Below, one piece after another: positions 39,515 to 50,469 of a stretch of DNA of 64,000 nucleotides. Numbering within the stretch: the stretch's first letter is position 1; every line of letters starts with the position of its first letter. The notes under the pieces are model-generated. The model was not told the DNA's origin and did no database searches. It worked only from the letters and a program-made list of their open reading frames with translations. Location of the stretch: the NCBI GenBank assembly GCA_943789475.1, contig CALSUG010000002.1:62001-126000 (forward strand), read 5' to 3'. The position numbers and the translations under genes were made by a program. This DNA is from an uncultured Alphaproteobacteria bacterium. Its GTDB lineage: Bacteria; Pseudomonadota; Alphaproteobacteria; Micavibrionales; UBA1664.

Positions 39515-40641
39515 CCATTTAAGTCCATCCGCGGAGCACGCGATGGTTTTTCGATAATTGGCTCAACTTCCAAAATTTCTTTTGTAATATCAATTGGCTC
39601 GTCCGGTGTTGCATCTAATAGAACAGGAATAGGAATACCGCGGCGTTGTTTCACTGCAATGCGGATTTTTTTCCAATCTAGGCGATCTTTTTTATCACCA
39701 GCCATATTTGATAAATCGGCGAATAATGTCGAGGGCACACGGTATTCTTTTATTACACCAATATCCTCATACGAGTCTGCAAGTTCATCTTCTGCGTGTG
39801 CTTCTAAATATAACACATCGTCAATCCACGCCAATTTAACGGGTTGTTTAATAACATTCACTTGCGTTCCCACAGGGATGTTTTCAAAAACCTTCACGAT
39901 GTCTTCGGGATACATACGAATACATCCAGATGAAACACGACGCCCGACGCCCAATGGTTTATGCGTTCCATGAATCAAGTATTGAGGCCAACCAAGATAA
40001 AGTGCATGCGTGCCCAACGGATTGTCGTCCCCAGGTGGCACAACGGCGGGCAATTCAGGATCGGCCTTACGCATTCGTGGTGTTGGGCGCCATGATGGGC
40101 CGTCCTTTTTACGCGTAATTTTTGTTTTCCCCGTTGGGGTATTTAAACCATCACGCCCAACCCCCAATGGATATGTTTTTAGATTTTTAGGATCAGTTAT
40201 AAAATCATACATCCGCATTTCAGCCAAATTAATGACAAGACCTTTGCGATCAACATTGTGGGGGATAAGGTGTTTTTTAGGTAAATTGATTTTAGTTCCA
40301 CGACCAGGAAGCCATGGATCAACCCCAGGATTTGCCGCAACCATTTCAACATACCCTAAATTATGTTCACGTCCCATTTCAAGAAGTGTGTCTTCGAATT
40401 TGGCACGGATGGTTTCTGTTTGTCCTATAAAATTTTGAACTTTTACAGGCTCTTCAACTGCTATTTCTTCATCACGATCATTTTGTGGTTTTTCACTGGG
40501 TTCTGGAATATCCGTATCATACGCTGGCTTTTGGGTTAGCAAAATTTTAAAATCAGGTATCGCAGGAACATTATCATTTGCACGCCCATAAAAGGGCAAA
40601 AGGCCAATAATCATCATGGTTGTGTAAATCGTAAACCGCAT
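39511..40641 (-). CDS. L,D-transpeptidase (YkuD) with LysM-like segment
   Basis: YLIHGTHKPLGVGRRVSSGCIRMYPEDI active-site motif. MRFTIYTTMM start at 40641 preferred over 40671. Confidence 0.93.
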   Translation of the reverse strand: MRFTIYTTMMIIGLLPFYGRANDNVPAIPDFKILLTQKPAYDTDIPEPSEKPQNDRDEEIAVEEPVKVQNFIGQTETIRAKFEDTLLEMGREHNLGYVEMVAANPGVDPWLPGRGTKINLPKKHLIPHNVDRKGLVINLAEMRMYDFITDPKNLKTYPLGVGRDGLNTPTGKTKITRKKDGPSWRPTPRMRKADPELPAVVPPGDDNPLGTHALYLGWPQYLIHGTHKPLGVGRRVSSGCIRMYPEDIVKVFENIPVGTQVNVIKQPVKLAWIDDVLYLEAHAEDELADSYEDIGVIKEYRVPSTLFADLSNMAGDKKDRLDWKKIRIAVKQRRGIPIPVLLDATPDEPIDITKEILEVEPIIEKPSRAPRMDLNG

Positions 40642-40684
40642 GAATGTTATATAGCCTATAAATCGTGACAAAACAAAGGCGATG

Positions 40685-41803
40685 TTAAACGCGCAATGGC
40701 ATCAAAACATATAGTGATGAAGAATCACTGGTATCTTGAATAATTGTTGGTCCACCAGCATCCGCCAATGTCAGGCGACATCCATCACTTTCGATTTGTG
40801 CTGTAATATCCAACAGGTAGCGTGAATTAAATCCAATTTCCAAATCCGTATTATCATTTGAAATTTCGATATCTTCAGTTGCTGATCCAGCATCAGGGCT
40901 TTGTGCACTCAACGTCATTGTTCCACCGTTAATTGCCAATTTGACAGCACGTGTTTTTTCATTTGAGATCGTTGAAACACGGTCAATCGCACTTGTGAAA
41001 ATTTTAGGATCAATTTCAACAATCTTATCATTTCCTTGTGGAATAACCTTTTGATAATCAGGGAACGTTCCATCAATCAATTTTGATGTCATAACGATAT
41101 GATCGAACTCAAAACGAATTTTGTTTTCAGATAATTGAATTGAAATTGTGTCGGCAGCTTCCTCAACAAGTTTACGAATTTCTGCAACCGCTTTGCGTGG
41201 AATAATAACGCCAGGCATGTCCACGCCACCTTCTGGTAATGGCATTTCAAATTGAGCCAAACGGTGGCCATCGGTTGCCACCGCACGTAAAACGGCAACA
41301 CCATTAGCATCCGCAGCATGAAAATAAATACCATTTAGATAATAACGTGTCTCATCATTTGACATTGCAAAACGTGTACGATCAATTAATTCACGCAAAT
41401 CATTTGCAGGAATGGCAAGTGTAATCTCCATGTCTGTTGATCCCAGTTCAGGAAAATCAGAAACAGGCAAGCAAGACAATTTAAATTGTGAACGACCGGC
41501 AGTAACTGTCATCATAGATCCACCAGGCTCTAGCGTTAGATCAACTTTAGAATCATCTGGTAATTTACGAACGATATCATGGAACGTGTGTGCTGGTGCC
41601 GTAATTGCACCTTCTGTTTGAACGTCAGCCGCCACAGATTCTTTCATTTCCAAATCCATGTCCGTTGCCGTTAATGTTAACATCCCATTTTCTGCATCCA
41701 TACGTACATTCGCAAGAATAGGAATAGTGTTCCTGCGTTCAACAACAGATTGAACGTGGGATAATGCTCTCATCAAGTCAGCGCGATCAATGGTCAGTTT
41801 CAT
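40685..41803 (-). CDS. dnaN: DNA polymerase III beta clamp
   Basis: MKLTIDRADLMRALSHVQSVVERRNTIPILANV; RYYLNGIYFH; VATDGHRLA; LYVLMPLRV. Confidence 0.98.
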   Translation of the reverse strand: MKLTIDRADLMRALSHVQSVVERRNTIPILANVRMDAENGMLTLTATDMDLEMKESVAADVQTEGAITAPAHTFHDIVRKLPDDSKVDLTLEPGGSMMTVTAGRSQFKLSCLPVSDFPELGSTDMEITLAIPANDLRELIDRTRFAMSNDETRYYLNGIYFHAADANGVAVLRAVATDGHRLAQFEMPLPEGGVDMPGVIIPRKAVAEIRKLVEEAADTISIQLSENKIRFEFDHIVMTSKLIDGTFPDYQKVIPQGNDKIVEIDPKIFTSAIDRVSTISNEKTRAVKLAINGGTMTLSAQSPDAGSATEDIEISNDNTDLEIGFNSRYLLDITAQIESDGCRLTLADAGGPTIIQDTSDSSSLYVLMPLRV

Positions 41804-41907
41804 TTTTATATCCTTTGGCAATTAATTTTAATTAGAATTGATATTAAACACTAATCATCTCTAGTCAATATAAGGCTTATGTCCTGCATGTTTTTATTCA
41901 GATAATA

Positions 41908-41935
41908 AAAAAGCCCGCTATAAAAACGGGCTTTT
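41908..41935 (-). terminator. Rho-independent terminator downstream of rpsA
   Basis: aaaagcccg-ctataaaaa-cgggctttt. Confidence 0.75.
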
Positions 41936-41961
41936 AAATTCTTTATATAATTCGCTTTGAA

Positions 41962-43668
41962 TTATTTTTTGTCATCGCCAAGCGCAGCACCCAAAATATC
42001 ACCAAGTGAAGCACCTGATTCAGTTGAACCAAATTCTTCCATAGCTTTTTTGTTCTGCTCTTGCTCGTACACTTTGATAGACAATGTTAGTTCACGAGTT
42101 TTTGCATCGATTTTCATGATCTTTGCATCAACTTTTTCACCAACCGCTAAACGCTCTGGGCGTTGCTCTGAACGTTCGGATGAAATATCAATCTTCTTAA
42201 TGTAACCATTAAGGTTTTCATTCACTGATACTTTCACGCCTGTGCCTTCGATTTCTGTTACTGTACATGTAACAACAGAACCACGTGCAACACCGTCCAT
42301 AGCGCCTTTGAATGGGTCTTCAGTCAATTGCTTAATCCCCAATGCAACGCGCTCTTTGTCCGCATCCATTTCAAGGATTTTAGTCATGACTTTGTCACCA
42401 ACTTTATAAGACTTTAAGATCTCATCGCTTTGGTCTTCCCAAGAAATATCAGAAATGTGAACCATTCCATCAATTTCATCGTTCAATGCAACAAACAATC
42501 CAAATTCAGTGATGTTACGCACTTCACCTTCAAGCTCTTCACCAACTTTCTTGCTGTCGATGTATGCAGCCCATGGATTTTCTTGTGTTTGTTTAATACC
42601 CAAAGAAATACGACGTTTTTCAAGATCAACATCCAACACCATCACGTCAACTTCTTGTGAAGTAGAAACGATTTTACCTGGGTGAACATTTTTCTTTGTC
42701 CATGACATTTCAGATACGTGAACCAAACCTTCGATACCATCGTCAAGTTCAACAAACGCACCATAATCAGTGATGTTTGAAATACGACCTTTGTACGTTG
42801 CTCCAACAGGGTAAAGGCTTTCCGCCGCTTCCCATGGATCATCCGCCAATTGTTTCATACCCAATGACACACGATTTGTTTCCTGATTATAACGGATAAC
42901 CATAACATCGATTTGTTGTCCAACTGACAATGCCTCTGTTGGGTGGTTAACACGTTTCCAAGAAATATCAGTCACGTGAAGCAAACCGTCAATACCACCA
43001 AGGTCAACGAACGCACCGTAATCAGTGATGTTCTTAACAATACCAGTAAGGATTTTACCTTCTTCGATTGTACCCATGATTTCTGAACGTGCTTCTGCTT
43101 GTGATTCTTCAAGGATTGCACGACGTGAAACAACAATGTTTCCACGAGCACGGTCCATTTTCAAAATCTGGAATGGTTGTGGAACACCCATTAATGCAGA
43201 TACGTCACGAATTGGACGAACATCAACTTGTGATCCAGGCAAGAATGCCACAGCACCGTTAAGGTCAACTGTAAATCCGCCTTTTACCTTACCAAACATA
43301 ACACCTGTTACGTTTTCTTCTTTTGCATGAAGAACTTCAAGATCAGCCCACGCTTCTTCGCGACGCGCTTTTTCACGAGAAAGAACGGCTTCACCGTTTC
43401 TGTCTTCTAATCTTTCTACGAATACTTCAACCGCATCCCCGATTTCTAATTCAGCGCGTTGTCCCGCCAAACCAAATTCTTTCAATGGGATACGTCCTTC
43501 AGATTTCAATCCAACGTCAACCGTGATTGCATCTGAATTCATACTTACAATTGTTCCGGTCACAACCGACCCAACAAATGCTTCATTTTCACCTAACACT
43601 TCACCAAGAAGGGCGGCGAAATCATTGCTCTCTTCTCTGTCTTGTAGTTTTGCTGCAGTTCCAGCCAT
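41962..43668 (-). CDS. rpsA: 30S ribosomal protein S1
   Basis: Six S1-domain repeats (e.g. GIVKNITDYGAFVDLGGIDGLLHVTDISWKRVNHPTE). Confidence 0.98.
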   Translation of the reverse strand: MAGTAAKLQDREESNDFAALLGEVLGENEAFVGSVVTGTIVSMNSDAITVDVGLKSEGRIPLKEFGLAGQRAELEIGDAVEVFVERLEDRNGEAVLSREKARREEAWADLEVLHAKEENVTGVMFGKVKGGFTVDLNGAVAFLPGSQVDVRPIRDVSALMGVPQPFQILKMDRARGNIVVSRRAILEESQAEARSEIMGTIEEGKILTGIVKNITDYGAFVDLGGIDGLLHVTDISWKRVNHPTEALSVGQQIDVMVIRYNQETNRVSLGMKQLADDPWEAAESLYPVGATYKGRISNITDYGAFVELDDGIEGLVHVSEMSWTKKNVHPGKIVSTSQEVDVMVLDVDLEKRRISLGIKQTQENPWAAYIDSKKVGEELEGEVRNITEFGLFVALNDEIDGMVHISDISWEDQSDEILKSYKVGDKVMTKILEMDADKERVALGIKQLTEDPFKGAMDGVARGSVVTCTVTEIEGTGVKVSVNENLNGYIKKIDISSERSEQRPERLAVGEKVDAKIMKIDAKTRELTLSIKVYEQEQNKKAMEEFGSTESGASLGDILGAALGDDKK

Positions 43669-43794
43669 AATAATAGTCTCTTTTCATTTTTAAATACGCT
43701 AAACACATAGAGCTTGCACGGGTTTGACCCCAGCCTGTGGATAACAGGACATGTTTTACGCGTATACATCACGGATTGCAAGGATTACTTACAA

Positions 43795-44208
43795 CTAAAC
43801 TATAGCATCGTCAGGGGTCGCATTTTCAACAACTTGTTGATCTATTTTTTCTTCAATCTTTTTTTGAATTTTTTCTTCTATTTCTGCTCTCTCTTCAGGA
43901 GAAAGCCTTGCTAATTCTTCTTCAGTCAATCCTTCTTTTGCAAGAATGGCTTCACGAATGATTTCTGCAGGAGACTTCGTCATATAATCCAAAAATGCTT
44001 TAACCGAATCCGATCGTGGGCTTTCATCTATTTTTTGCGCTTCTTCAAGCGATTTCACCTCATTCAAAAAAACATCAAATGATTTGCCTATTGGTTCAGT
44101 TTTTAATTCACCCTGTATCTTCGCAGAATTTATTCTCTCCGCCTTAGCGACATCTATCCTTTGGCTATTATGTGTTGGGTTAAAAAAATGCGTTTGTATC
44201 GACGACAT
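43795..44208 (-). CDS. Hypothetical protein with EGLTEEELARLSPEERAEIEEKI C-terminal motif
   Basis: 137-aa ORF, no signal peptide, charged helical C-terminus. Confidence 0.65.
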   Translation of the reverse strand: MSSIQTHFFNPTHNSQRIDVAKAERINSAKIQGELKTEPIGKSFDVFLNEVKSLEEAQKIDESPRSDSVKAFLDYMTKSPAEIIREAILAKEGLTEEELARLSPEERAEIEEKIQKKIEEKIDQQVVENATPDDAIV

Positions 44209-44264
44209 AATAAATCCTTACAATGGTTAAATACGATATCTAACAATGCAAAAATTATACCAAT

Positions 44265-45089
44265 TTAAACAGGTTTGGCTGTTATCCATTTATTTTCAAA
44301 ACGTCCTAACGCAACACGATTTGCCAATCCACGGATCGAAGGTTCGTATAAATCTGCCATTTTTTCAAATAAAGAATCGTAAAAACAATCTTTTGCGCTC
44401 AGGGCAGGAGACAAAGACTCAAACAAACCATCTATGCCCATGCTTGGTGGTTTTGCTTGTTTTCTTTCTTCCTCAATCCGCTCTTGTTCTTCTTCATCCG
44501 TTTCTTGTATTGGTTTTTCTATTATTTCTTCCCTGGGTTGATAAAGAGCAGCCTGAACATTATGAACCGCATTCAAGGCAATATTCATCATTCGCCTATC
44601 TCTTTCTGCGTCAAGAGACGCAATATTTTCACCTTGACCAGAAGCCTGTGCAATAAGTGCAGAGGCTCTTTTTGCCTCAATGTCTATTTGCTTGTTGAAA
44701 ATATGCAGAAGAGACACAATCGCAATCGTAGGTTTTGTTAAAATATTTTTTGCAGGGTCTAAAATCTGACTACTTCCCTCAACATACGGGCTTTCCTCAT
44801 TCACTATCTTTTCAACACTAAAACCAACAAATGGAATATTTTCACTTGCATCAAAATTATAAACAGCCAATCTAAAATTTCCCGCAGCACGAAATTCTTT
44901 TATACTTGGGCGTATGTCTTGTGATAATTCATCCACATATTCCGTATATGGCATGCTATTCACACCCACGGGAACAATTCTGTTTTCATCCGCCTGAGAA
45001 AAAATTTCATCTGCTTCTAACTCAGATGTTGCATGACTCCTTATACGAACCTCTTGAATTAATGAATTATCTGAAACAACCTGAAGCAT
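44265..45089 (-). CDS. Hypothetical protein
   Basis: 274-aa ORF, same strand and adjacent to 43795-44208; no recognised family. Confidence 0.68.
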   Translation of the reverse strand: MLQVVSDNSLIQEVRIRSHATSELEADEIFSQADENRIVPVGVNSMPYTEYVDELSQDIRPSIKEFRAAGNFRLAVYNFDASENIPFVGFSVEKIVNEESPYVEGSSQILDPAKNILTKPTIAIVSLLHIFNKQIDIEAKRASALIAQASGQGENIASLDAERDRRMMNIALNAVHNVQAALYQPREEIIEKPIQETDEEEQERIEEERKQAKPPSMGIDGLFESLSPALSAKDCFYDSLFEKMADLYEPSIRGLANRVALGRFENKWITAKPV

Positions 45090-45179
45090 CCCTTGTCCTT
45101 TTTTATTTTTATTAATACGTCTATTTATTTAATCGTATTAATAAAATTTCACAAGGTCAAGTTTTCGTATAATATTATT

Positions 45180-45941
45180 TTAATTTTTCAATCGATAACC
45201 CGTTTTGAAAATCCACGCGATAATGCCGATACAAAGTGACAGGAAAACCAAGATCATTGTCACACTAACCCCCAATGATACATCTGAGCTTTCATAAAAG
45301 CTCCAACGGAAGCCACTAACCAAATAAACAACAGGGTTTAACAAAGAAATCTTTTGCCAAATATCAGGCAACATTGAGATTGAATAAAAGCTCCCCCCCA
45401 AAAATGTGAGTGGGGTAATCACAAGCAATGGAATGAGTTGTAATTTTTCAAATCCATCTGCCCAAATACCAATGATAAACCCAAGAAGGCTAAACGTGAT
45501 ACATGTCGTCGTTAAAAAGAACAACATCCATATTGGATGTTTAATTTCTAAATCGACAAAGAAACCGGCCGTTGCCAAAACGATCAATCCAATCATCATT
45601 GACTTTGTCGCGGCCGCACCAACATACCCCAAAACCATTTCAACAAATGATAATGGCGCCGATAACATTTCATAAATGGTCCCTGAAAAACGTGGAAAAT
45701 ATATTCCAAACGATGCGTTTGATATGCTTTGGCTTAACACCGTTAACATGATCAACCCCGGCACGATAAACGCGCCATAACTCACCCCATCAACGTCCGT
45801 AATGCGCGACCCAATGGCCGATCCAAATACGATAAAATACAATATTGTTGAAAGAATAGGCGAGGCTAAGCTCTGCCCAATTGTACGAAACGTACGTGAC
45901 ATTTCAAATTTATAAATTGCGCTAACACCTCTTAAATTCAT
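45180..45941 (-). CDS. ABC-2 type transporter permease
   Basis: Six-TM protein with [38 protein letters not shown], overlapping ABC ATPase gene. Confidence 0.93.
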   Translation of the reverse strand: MNLRGVSAIYKFEMSRTFRTIGQSLASPILSTILYFIVFGSAIGSRITDVDGVSYGAFIVPGLIMLTVLSQSISNASFGIYFPRFSGTIYEMLSAPLSFVEMVLGYVGAAATKSMMIGLIVLATAGFFVDLEIKHPIWMLFFLTTTCITFSLLGFIIGIWADGFEKLQLIPLLVITPLTFLGGSFYSISMLPDIWQKISLLNPVVYLVSGFRWSFYESSDVSLGVSVTMILVFLSLCIGIIAWIFKTGYRLKN

Positions 45942-46867
45942 GATGATTCCCCCACCAACTCTACAAAAATATCTTCAAGTGAACTTTGTCGCGTATTAAA
46001 ATCTTTACACTTCACCCCATATTCTTTTAATTTTTCTAACAATGAAACAACCCCGTTATCTTCCTTTAACGGATCATAGGTGAAAACCAATTGCATGCCG
46101 TCAGTGACAATTGTGATGTCCAAATTTTTTAAATCATCTGGCAATGTCATTAATGGTTTGTATAAATCCAAAACCAATTCTTTTTTACCCAATTTTTCCA
46201 TCAATGTTTTTTTAGATTCTGTCAAAATGACCTTACCCTTGCGAATAACACCAATACGATCGGCCATTTCCTCGGCTTCTTCCAAATAATGTGTTGTTAA
46301 AATAACGGTAACACCCGTTTCTTGTAATTGACGCACCTGTTCCCACATTGATTTTCTCAATTCAACATCAACACCGGCGGTTGGTTCATCCAAAAACAAA
46401 ATATCTGGCTCGTGCGACAACGCCTTTGCAATCAAAACACGACGTTTCATACCGCCAGATAACATTCGAATTTGCGTATCCTTTTTATCCCAAAGCGATA
46501 GTTTTTTGAGTAAATCTTCGATATAGGCTGCATTTTTGGCCTTACCAAATAATTCACGGCTGAACGATACGGTATTCAACACCGTTTCAAATGCATCCGT
46601 CGTTAATTCTTGAGGTACCAAACCAATATGAGAACGCGCCTTGCGATATTGGGATTGATTATCATGTCCTAGAACTTCGACATGCCCAGAACTCGGTTGA
46701 ACAATGCCACATATCGTACTAATCAATGTTGTTTTCCCAGCACCATTTGGTCCAAGTAATGCAAAAATTTCACCTTTTTTGACATCAAGATTTACCCCGT
46801 CCAAGGCCTGAAATCCATTATCATATTTTTTTGAAAGGTTTTTTACCGAGATTGCAAAATCCATCAC
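45938..46867 (-). CDS. ABC transporter ATP-binding protein
   Basis: [50 protein letters not shown]. Confidence 0.96.
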   Translation of the reverse strand: MMDFAISVKNLSKKYDNGFQALDGVNLDVKKGEIFALLGPNGAGKTTLISTICGIVQPSSGHVEVLGHDNQSQYRKARSHIGLVPQELTTDAFETVLNTVSFSRELFGKAKNAAYIEDLLKKLSLWDKKDTQIRMLSGGMKRRVLIAKALSHEPDILFLDEPTAGVDVELRKSMWEQVRQLQETGVTVILTTHYLEEAEEMADRIGVIRKGKVILTESKKTLMEKLGKKELVLDLYKPLMTLPDDLKNLDITIVTDGMQLVFTYDPLKEDNGVVSLLEKLKEYGVKCKDFNTRQSSLEDIFVELVGESS

Positions 46868-46881
46868 TTCATTCTTTCACT

Positions 46882-47523
46882 TTATAAATTTTCTACAACT
46901 AATTCGAATGCCTGATTTGCCGTGAGCATTGATGTGTCGACCACAATCGCATTTTCAGCAGGCCTCATCGGTGCTTCGGCACGGTTCGCATCACGATCAT
47001 CACGTTCTGTCATGTCTGCAAACACATCTTCGTATGATGTATTTTCACCCATAGATTGTAATTCAGCAAAACGTCGTTTTGATCGTGTTTCCGTCGATGC
47101 CGTAATAAAAAATTTATGTTGTGCATCGGGACAAATCACCGTTCCACAATCACGACCATCTAAAACTGCACCCGACAACCCTTGTGGTGGTGTATTGGCA
47201 AGCGTGCGTTGCAAATCCAATATTGCCTGACGCAACGGTGGATGGGGTGCAACACGTGATGCCATTTGGCCTGCCGTATCCGATTTCAATTTTGGATTAT
47301 CCATCATGTCCAATGTAAATTCGTCTGCCAAATTTTGTGCAATTTCAACAACCGCATCACGATCATCTTCTGGTGTAATCCCTCTGGCTTGTGCTTCTAA
47401 ACCAACCAAACGATAGAACTTTCCTGTATCCAAATAAAAATAATTAAGGTGATCTGCCAACCTACGTGCTAATGTTCCCTTGCCGCTGGCCGCGGGGCCA
47501 TCAATTGTAATAATTTGTGTCAT
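46882..47523 (-). CDS. cmk: Cytidylate kinase
   Basis: MTQIITIDGPAASGKGTLARRLADHLNYFYLDTGKFYR; VLDGRDCGTVICPDAQHKFFITAS. Track ORF begins at 47550. Confidence 0.96.
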   Translation of the reverse strand: MTQIITIDGPAASGKGTLARRLADHLNYFYLDTGKFYRLVGLEAQARGITPEDDRDAVVEIAQNLADEFTLDMMDNPKLKSDTAGQMASRVAPHPPLRQAILDLQRTLANTPPQGLSGAVLDGRDCGTVICPDAQHKFFITASTETRSKRRFAELQSMGENTSYEDVFADMTERDDRDANRAEAPMRPAENAIVVDTSMLTANQAFELVVENL

Positions 47524-47558
47524 AGGGACTGTTGTAAGGGATTTAAGCACAAAAAAAA

Positions 47559-47580
47559 AGCCCTACAAACATGCAGGGCT
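47559..47580 (-). terminator. Rho-independent terminator downstream of rplI
   Basis: agccctacaaacatgcagggct flanked by an A tract (T tract on the transcribed strand). Confidence 0.75.
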
Positions 47581-47604
47581 CTTCTTATAAAATCATTATG
47601 TAAC

Positions 47605-48183
47605 TTACGCTGCTTCTGTATCTTCCGCAGGTGTTTCTGTTTGCGCTTCCGCTTCAACAGGTGCTTCTTCTGCAATTTCTTCTTCGTGATCTGCACCAAC
47701 AACTTGGCCAGTTTCACGTTGAATTTCTGCTTCTGCCGCTGTTCTTGCGATATTCACAACAACATCAACTTTCACTTCTGGGTGTAATGTCACTGGAACA
47801 GTGAAAAGACCCAAAGTTTTCAAGTTAACGTTAAGGTCAACCTGACCACGTGTAACATTCACTTTTGTTGCCTCAGCAACAACTTCAGAAATGTCACGTG
47901 CCGCAACAGAACCGTAAAGTTGCGCAGATTCAGATGCCTGACGGATCAAATCAACAGTCAAGCCTTCCAATTTCTTCGCTTCTTTTTCTGCTTCTGTACG
48001 ACGTTTGTCATTTGCAGCTTCAATTGCTTTACGTTCTTTTTCAAAATAAGCAACGTTATCCGCTGTCGCGCGCAACGCTTTACCTTGTGGAAGAAGATAG
48101 TTACGAGCAAAACCAGGCTTTACATTTACTTCTTCGCCTAGGTTACCCAATTTTTCAACGCGTTCTAATAATATAACTTTCAT
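47605..48183 (-). CDS. rplI: 50S ribosomal protein L9
   Basis: MKVILLERVEKLGNLGEEVNVKPGFARNYLLPQGKALRAT. Confidence 0.98.
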   Translation of the reverse strand: MKVILLERVEKLGNLGEEVNVKPGFARNYLLPQGKALRATADNVAYFEKERKAIEAANDKRRTEAEKEAKKLEGLTVDLIRQASESAQLYGSVAARDISEVVAEATKVNVTRGQVDLNVNLKTLGLFTVPVTLHPEVKVDVVVNIARTAAEAEIQRETGQVVGADHEEEIAEEAPVEAEAQTETPAEDTEAA

Positions 48184-48201
48184 GATTATTATTCCTTCTC
48201 T

Positions 48202-48447
48202 CTATGCTTCGTTTTGAACATATGGAAGTAACGCCATGAAACGTGCGCGTTTGATTGCACGAGCAAGTTCACGCTGCTTCTTTGGTGAAACATATGTAAT
48301 ACGTGTTGGCATGATTTTTCCACGTTCTGAAATAAAACGAGACAATGTTTTTGTATCTTTCCAATCAATTTTCGGCGCATTTGGTCCTGTAAATGGACAT
48401 GTTTTCTTGCGACGGAAAAATGGAGCTGATGATCTTTCTTCTGACAT
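48202..48447 (-). CDS. rpsR: 30S ribosomal protein S18
   Basis: [12 protein letters not shown]...[51 protein letters not shown]. Confidence 0.98.
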   Translation of the reverse strand: MSEERSSAPFFRRKKTCPFTGPNAPKIDWKDTKTLSRFISERGKIMPTRITYVSPKKQRELARAIKRARFMALLPYVQNEA

Positions 48448-48770
48448 TACGCTACCTCCTTCTCTTCTGTTGATGCTTCAACAAATTCTTCAACACGGAT
48501 TGTCATGTAACGCAAAACATCTTCGTTAATGCGGATTTGACGTTCCATTTCCAAAACAGCAGGAGCCGGCGCATCGATTTGCATCAATACATAGTATCCT
48601 TTTTTGTTTTTTTGAATGCGGTAAGCCAAAGTTTTAAGACCCCAATTTTCAGTCTTTTCTACTTTACCTTCGCCGTCAGTGATAATTTTCGTCAATGTCG
48701 CGGATAGCTCATCAACGCTTGCAGGTGTCATATCCTGCCGTGCAATAAGCACAGTTTCATATAATGGCAT
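48447..48770 (-). CDS. rpsF: 30S ribosomal protein S6
   Basis: [22 protein letters not shown]...[26 protein letters not shown]. Confidence 0.98.
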   Translation of the reverse strand: MPLYETVLIARQDMTPASVDELSATLTKIITDGEGKVEKTENWGLKTLAYRIQKNKKGYYVLMQIDAPAPAVLEMERQIRINEDVLRYMTIRVEEFVEASTEEKEVA

Positions 48771-48945
48771 ATGATGTCCTTTCGGTTATACCCAACCCCA
48801 TGCACATGCTTCGCGGGTTAGGAAGGTTAAAAAAATGAAAGATTTCTCTTTCGATATGAGGTTATAAGCCAAAAGGGTGAGGTAATGCAAGGGTTATTAC
48901 AAAATAATTGATTTTCATAAGAAATGCAACTATGATCCCCGTTAA

Positions 48946-49389
48946 ATGAACAACGATAGAATACAAGGCTACATCAACGATATTAACCGAAGACAAATGT
49001 CATTTGGTGATATTGACGAACAACAAACACAATACGTTCTACTGGTCATCGATGCGTGGCGTAATCAGAATATCCATGTATTAGAAGTCCGTCATTATTT
49101 AGACGATATTGTTCGTGACGAACTAACACCTGAAAAAATTGAAATATTAAAAAATGGAAACCAAAATCAATATGATTTTTGGGAAACAACATTGATTAAC
49201 TACAGAAAAGATTATCGTGATGGCCTGACCGACACTGATCAACAAGATAATATTCATGGAGCATTAACAAACATTGAGCAACGATTGAAATCGCACTGGA
49301 AGCCCTTCGCCGTTACAATCCGACGCATAATTTTCAAGGTGATGGCCGAAGCTATGGCGAATACTATGAAACGCCAAGGCCATATATAA
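48946..49389 (+). CDS. Hypothetical protein, 5' part of apparently frameshifted gene
   Basis: Plausible acidic protein sequence up to about IEQRLKS; the tail looks out of frame. Confidence 0.5.
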   Translation: MNNDRIQGYINDINRRQMSFGDIDEQQTQYVLLVIDAWRNQNIHVLEVRHYLDDIVRDELTPEKIEILKNGNQNQYDFWETTLINYRKDYRDGLTDTDQQDNIHGALTNIEQRLKSHWKPFAVTIRRIIFKVMAEAMANTMKRQGHI

Positions 49390-50468
49390 AAGAAAACGAC
49401 AGACTTATCACTATCGCTGACCGTTTTAGTTTGGATGATTTATGGGTTTTCTATTACATGATTGAACCTATCTTAGAATCTAATGCACAAATCGCAACGG
49501 CGATGGATATGGCACGTTATGCCGAAGAACGAGGTGTGCCACTTGATCCCGACGCATTGTACCTTACCAACCAAGAACATGATGTTGCCGATGATGCTCA
49601 TATTTTGAAAGAAGATACAAATGCGCTACCAATAGCATTGAAAGATGCTTTTTATGATGTCGCGATTGGGCGCATCAACAAAGAACAATTTTTGAACAGG
49701 TTAAGCGTTTTGGCCGATCATAGTTTGCAGGGTGATATTTCTGATCCAAAAGATTTATTACCAACATATGATGAATTAGTAATGATGATTGAAGACCAAT
49801 CTTCGCAAGGCGAGGGCTGTCAATCCCGTGAATTAACAACCTATGAACAGGCCATGACAAGCCGTGTTTATGATTTTATTCGCGTTTTAACAGGTAGCCA
49901 TGACGATGAAATTGAATTGGGGTTGTCTTTAATACAAATGATCAATCGTTACGAACCTCAATTGAAAGAAATGGAAAGAGAACGCCAAATTGAAAAAGCC
50001 CGCATTGACAATGCCCGAATAGATGAAGAAATGAAACAATGGCATGAAAAACGTAAATACGGCGGTGATACACAACGTTCCATTTTTATGGGTGATAACG
50101 ATAAATTTGATGACATTAGCCATTTATCGGATGTTTTCGACAAATTGCGTGGATATACAAAACGAGGTCTTGAAACATTGAAAGACGAAGATGGTGAAAC
50201 ATACGAAGCCCCCACAGATTTAACAATTGATGGATCATCGCAATTAGTTGTCCGAAATAGTAATGTTGAAACATGCCTTGATGAAATGCACTATTTGGGA
50301 CAAACAGGTGGTGATTACGATGAATCACACCAACATCACTACTATCGTTCAAAGACAAAGAGATCAATGTATCCACGCAAAGAATTGCCAACAAAATTAA
50401 AACCATTTACCGCGAATAGTAATGATCCAAGAAAAGGATTTAATGCGTTAGAGTTTAACCCACTTTAA
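49278..50468 (+). CDS. Hypothetical protein, 3' part of apparently frameshifted gene
   Basis: Open frame extends upstream of the TTG at 49431 with plausible sequence (ALEALRRYNPTHNFQGDGRSYGEYYETPRPYIKENDRLITIADRFSLDDLWVFYY) but no ATG/GTG. Confidence 0.55.
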   Translation, partial: ATIEIALEALRRYNPTHNFQGDGRSYGEYYETPRPYIKENDRLITIADRFSLDDLWVFYYMIEPILESNAQIATAMDMARYAEERGVPLDPDALYLTNQEHDVADDAHILKEDTNALPIALKDAFYDVAIGRINKEQFLNRLSVLADHSLQGDISDPKDLLPTYDELVMMIEDQSSQGEGCQSRELTTYEQAMTSRVYDFIRVLTGSHDDEIELGLSLIQMINRYEPQLKEMERERQIEKARIDNARIDEEMKQWHEKRKYGGDTQRSIFMGDNDKFDDISHLSDVFDKLRGYTKRGLETLKDEDGETYEAPTDLTIDGSSQLVVRNSNVETCLDEMHYLGQTGGDYDESHQHHYYRSKTKRSMYPRKELPTKLKPFTANSNDPRKGFNALEFNPL

Positions 50469-50469
50469 A

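Noticed and set aside
44246-44656. 136-aa ORF on plus strand
   Set aside because: Antisense to the 44265-45089 gene; composition typical of reverse reading of acidic helices.
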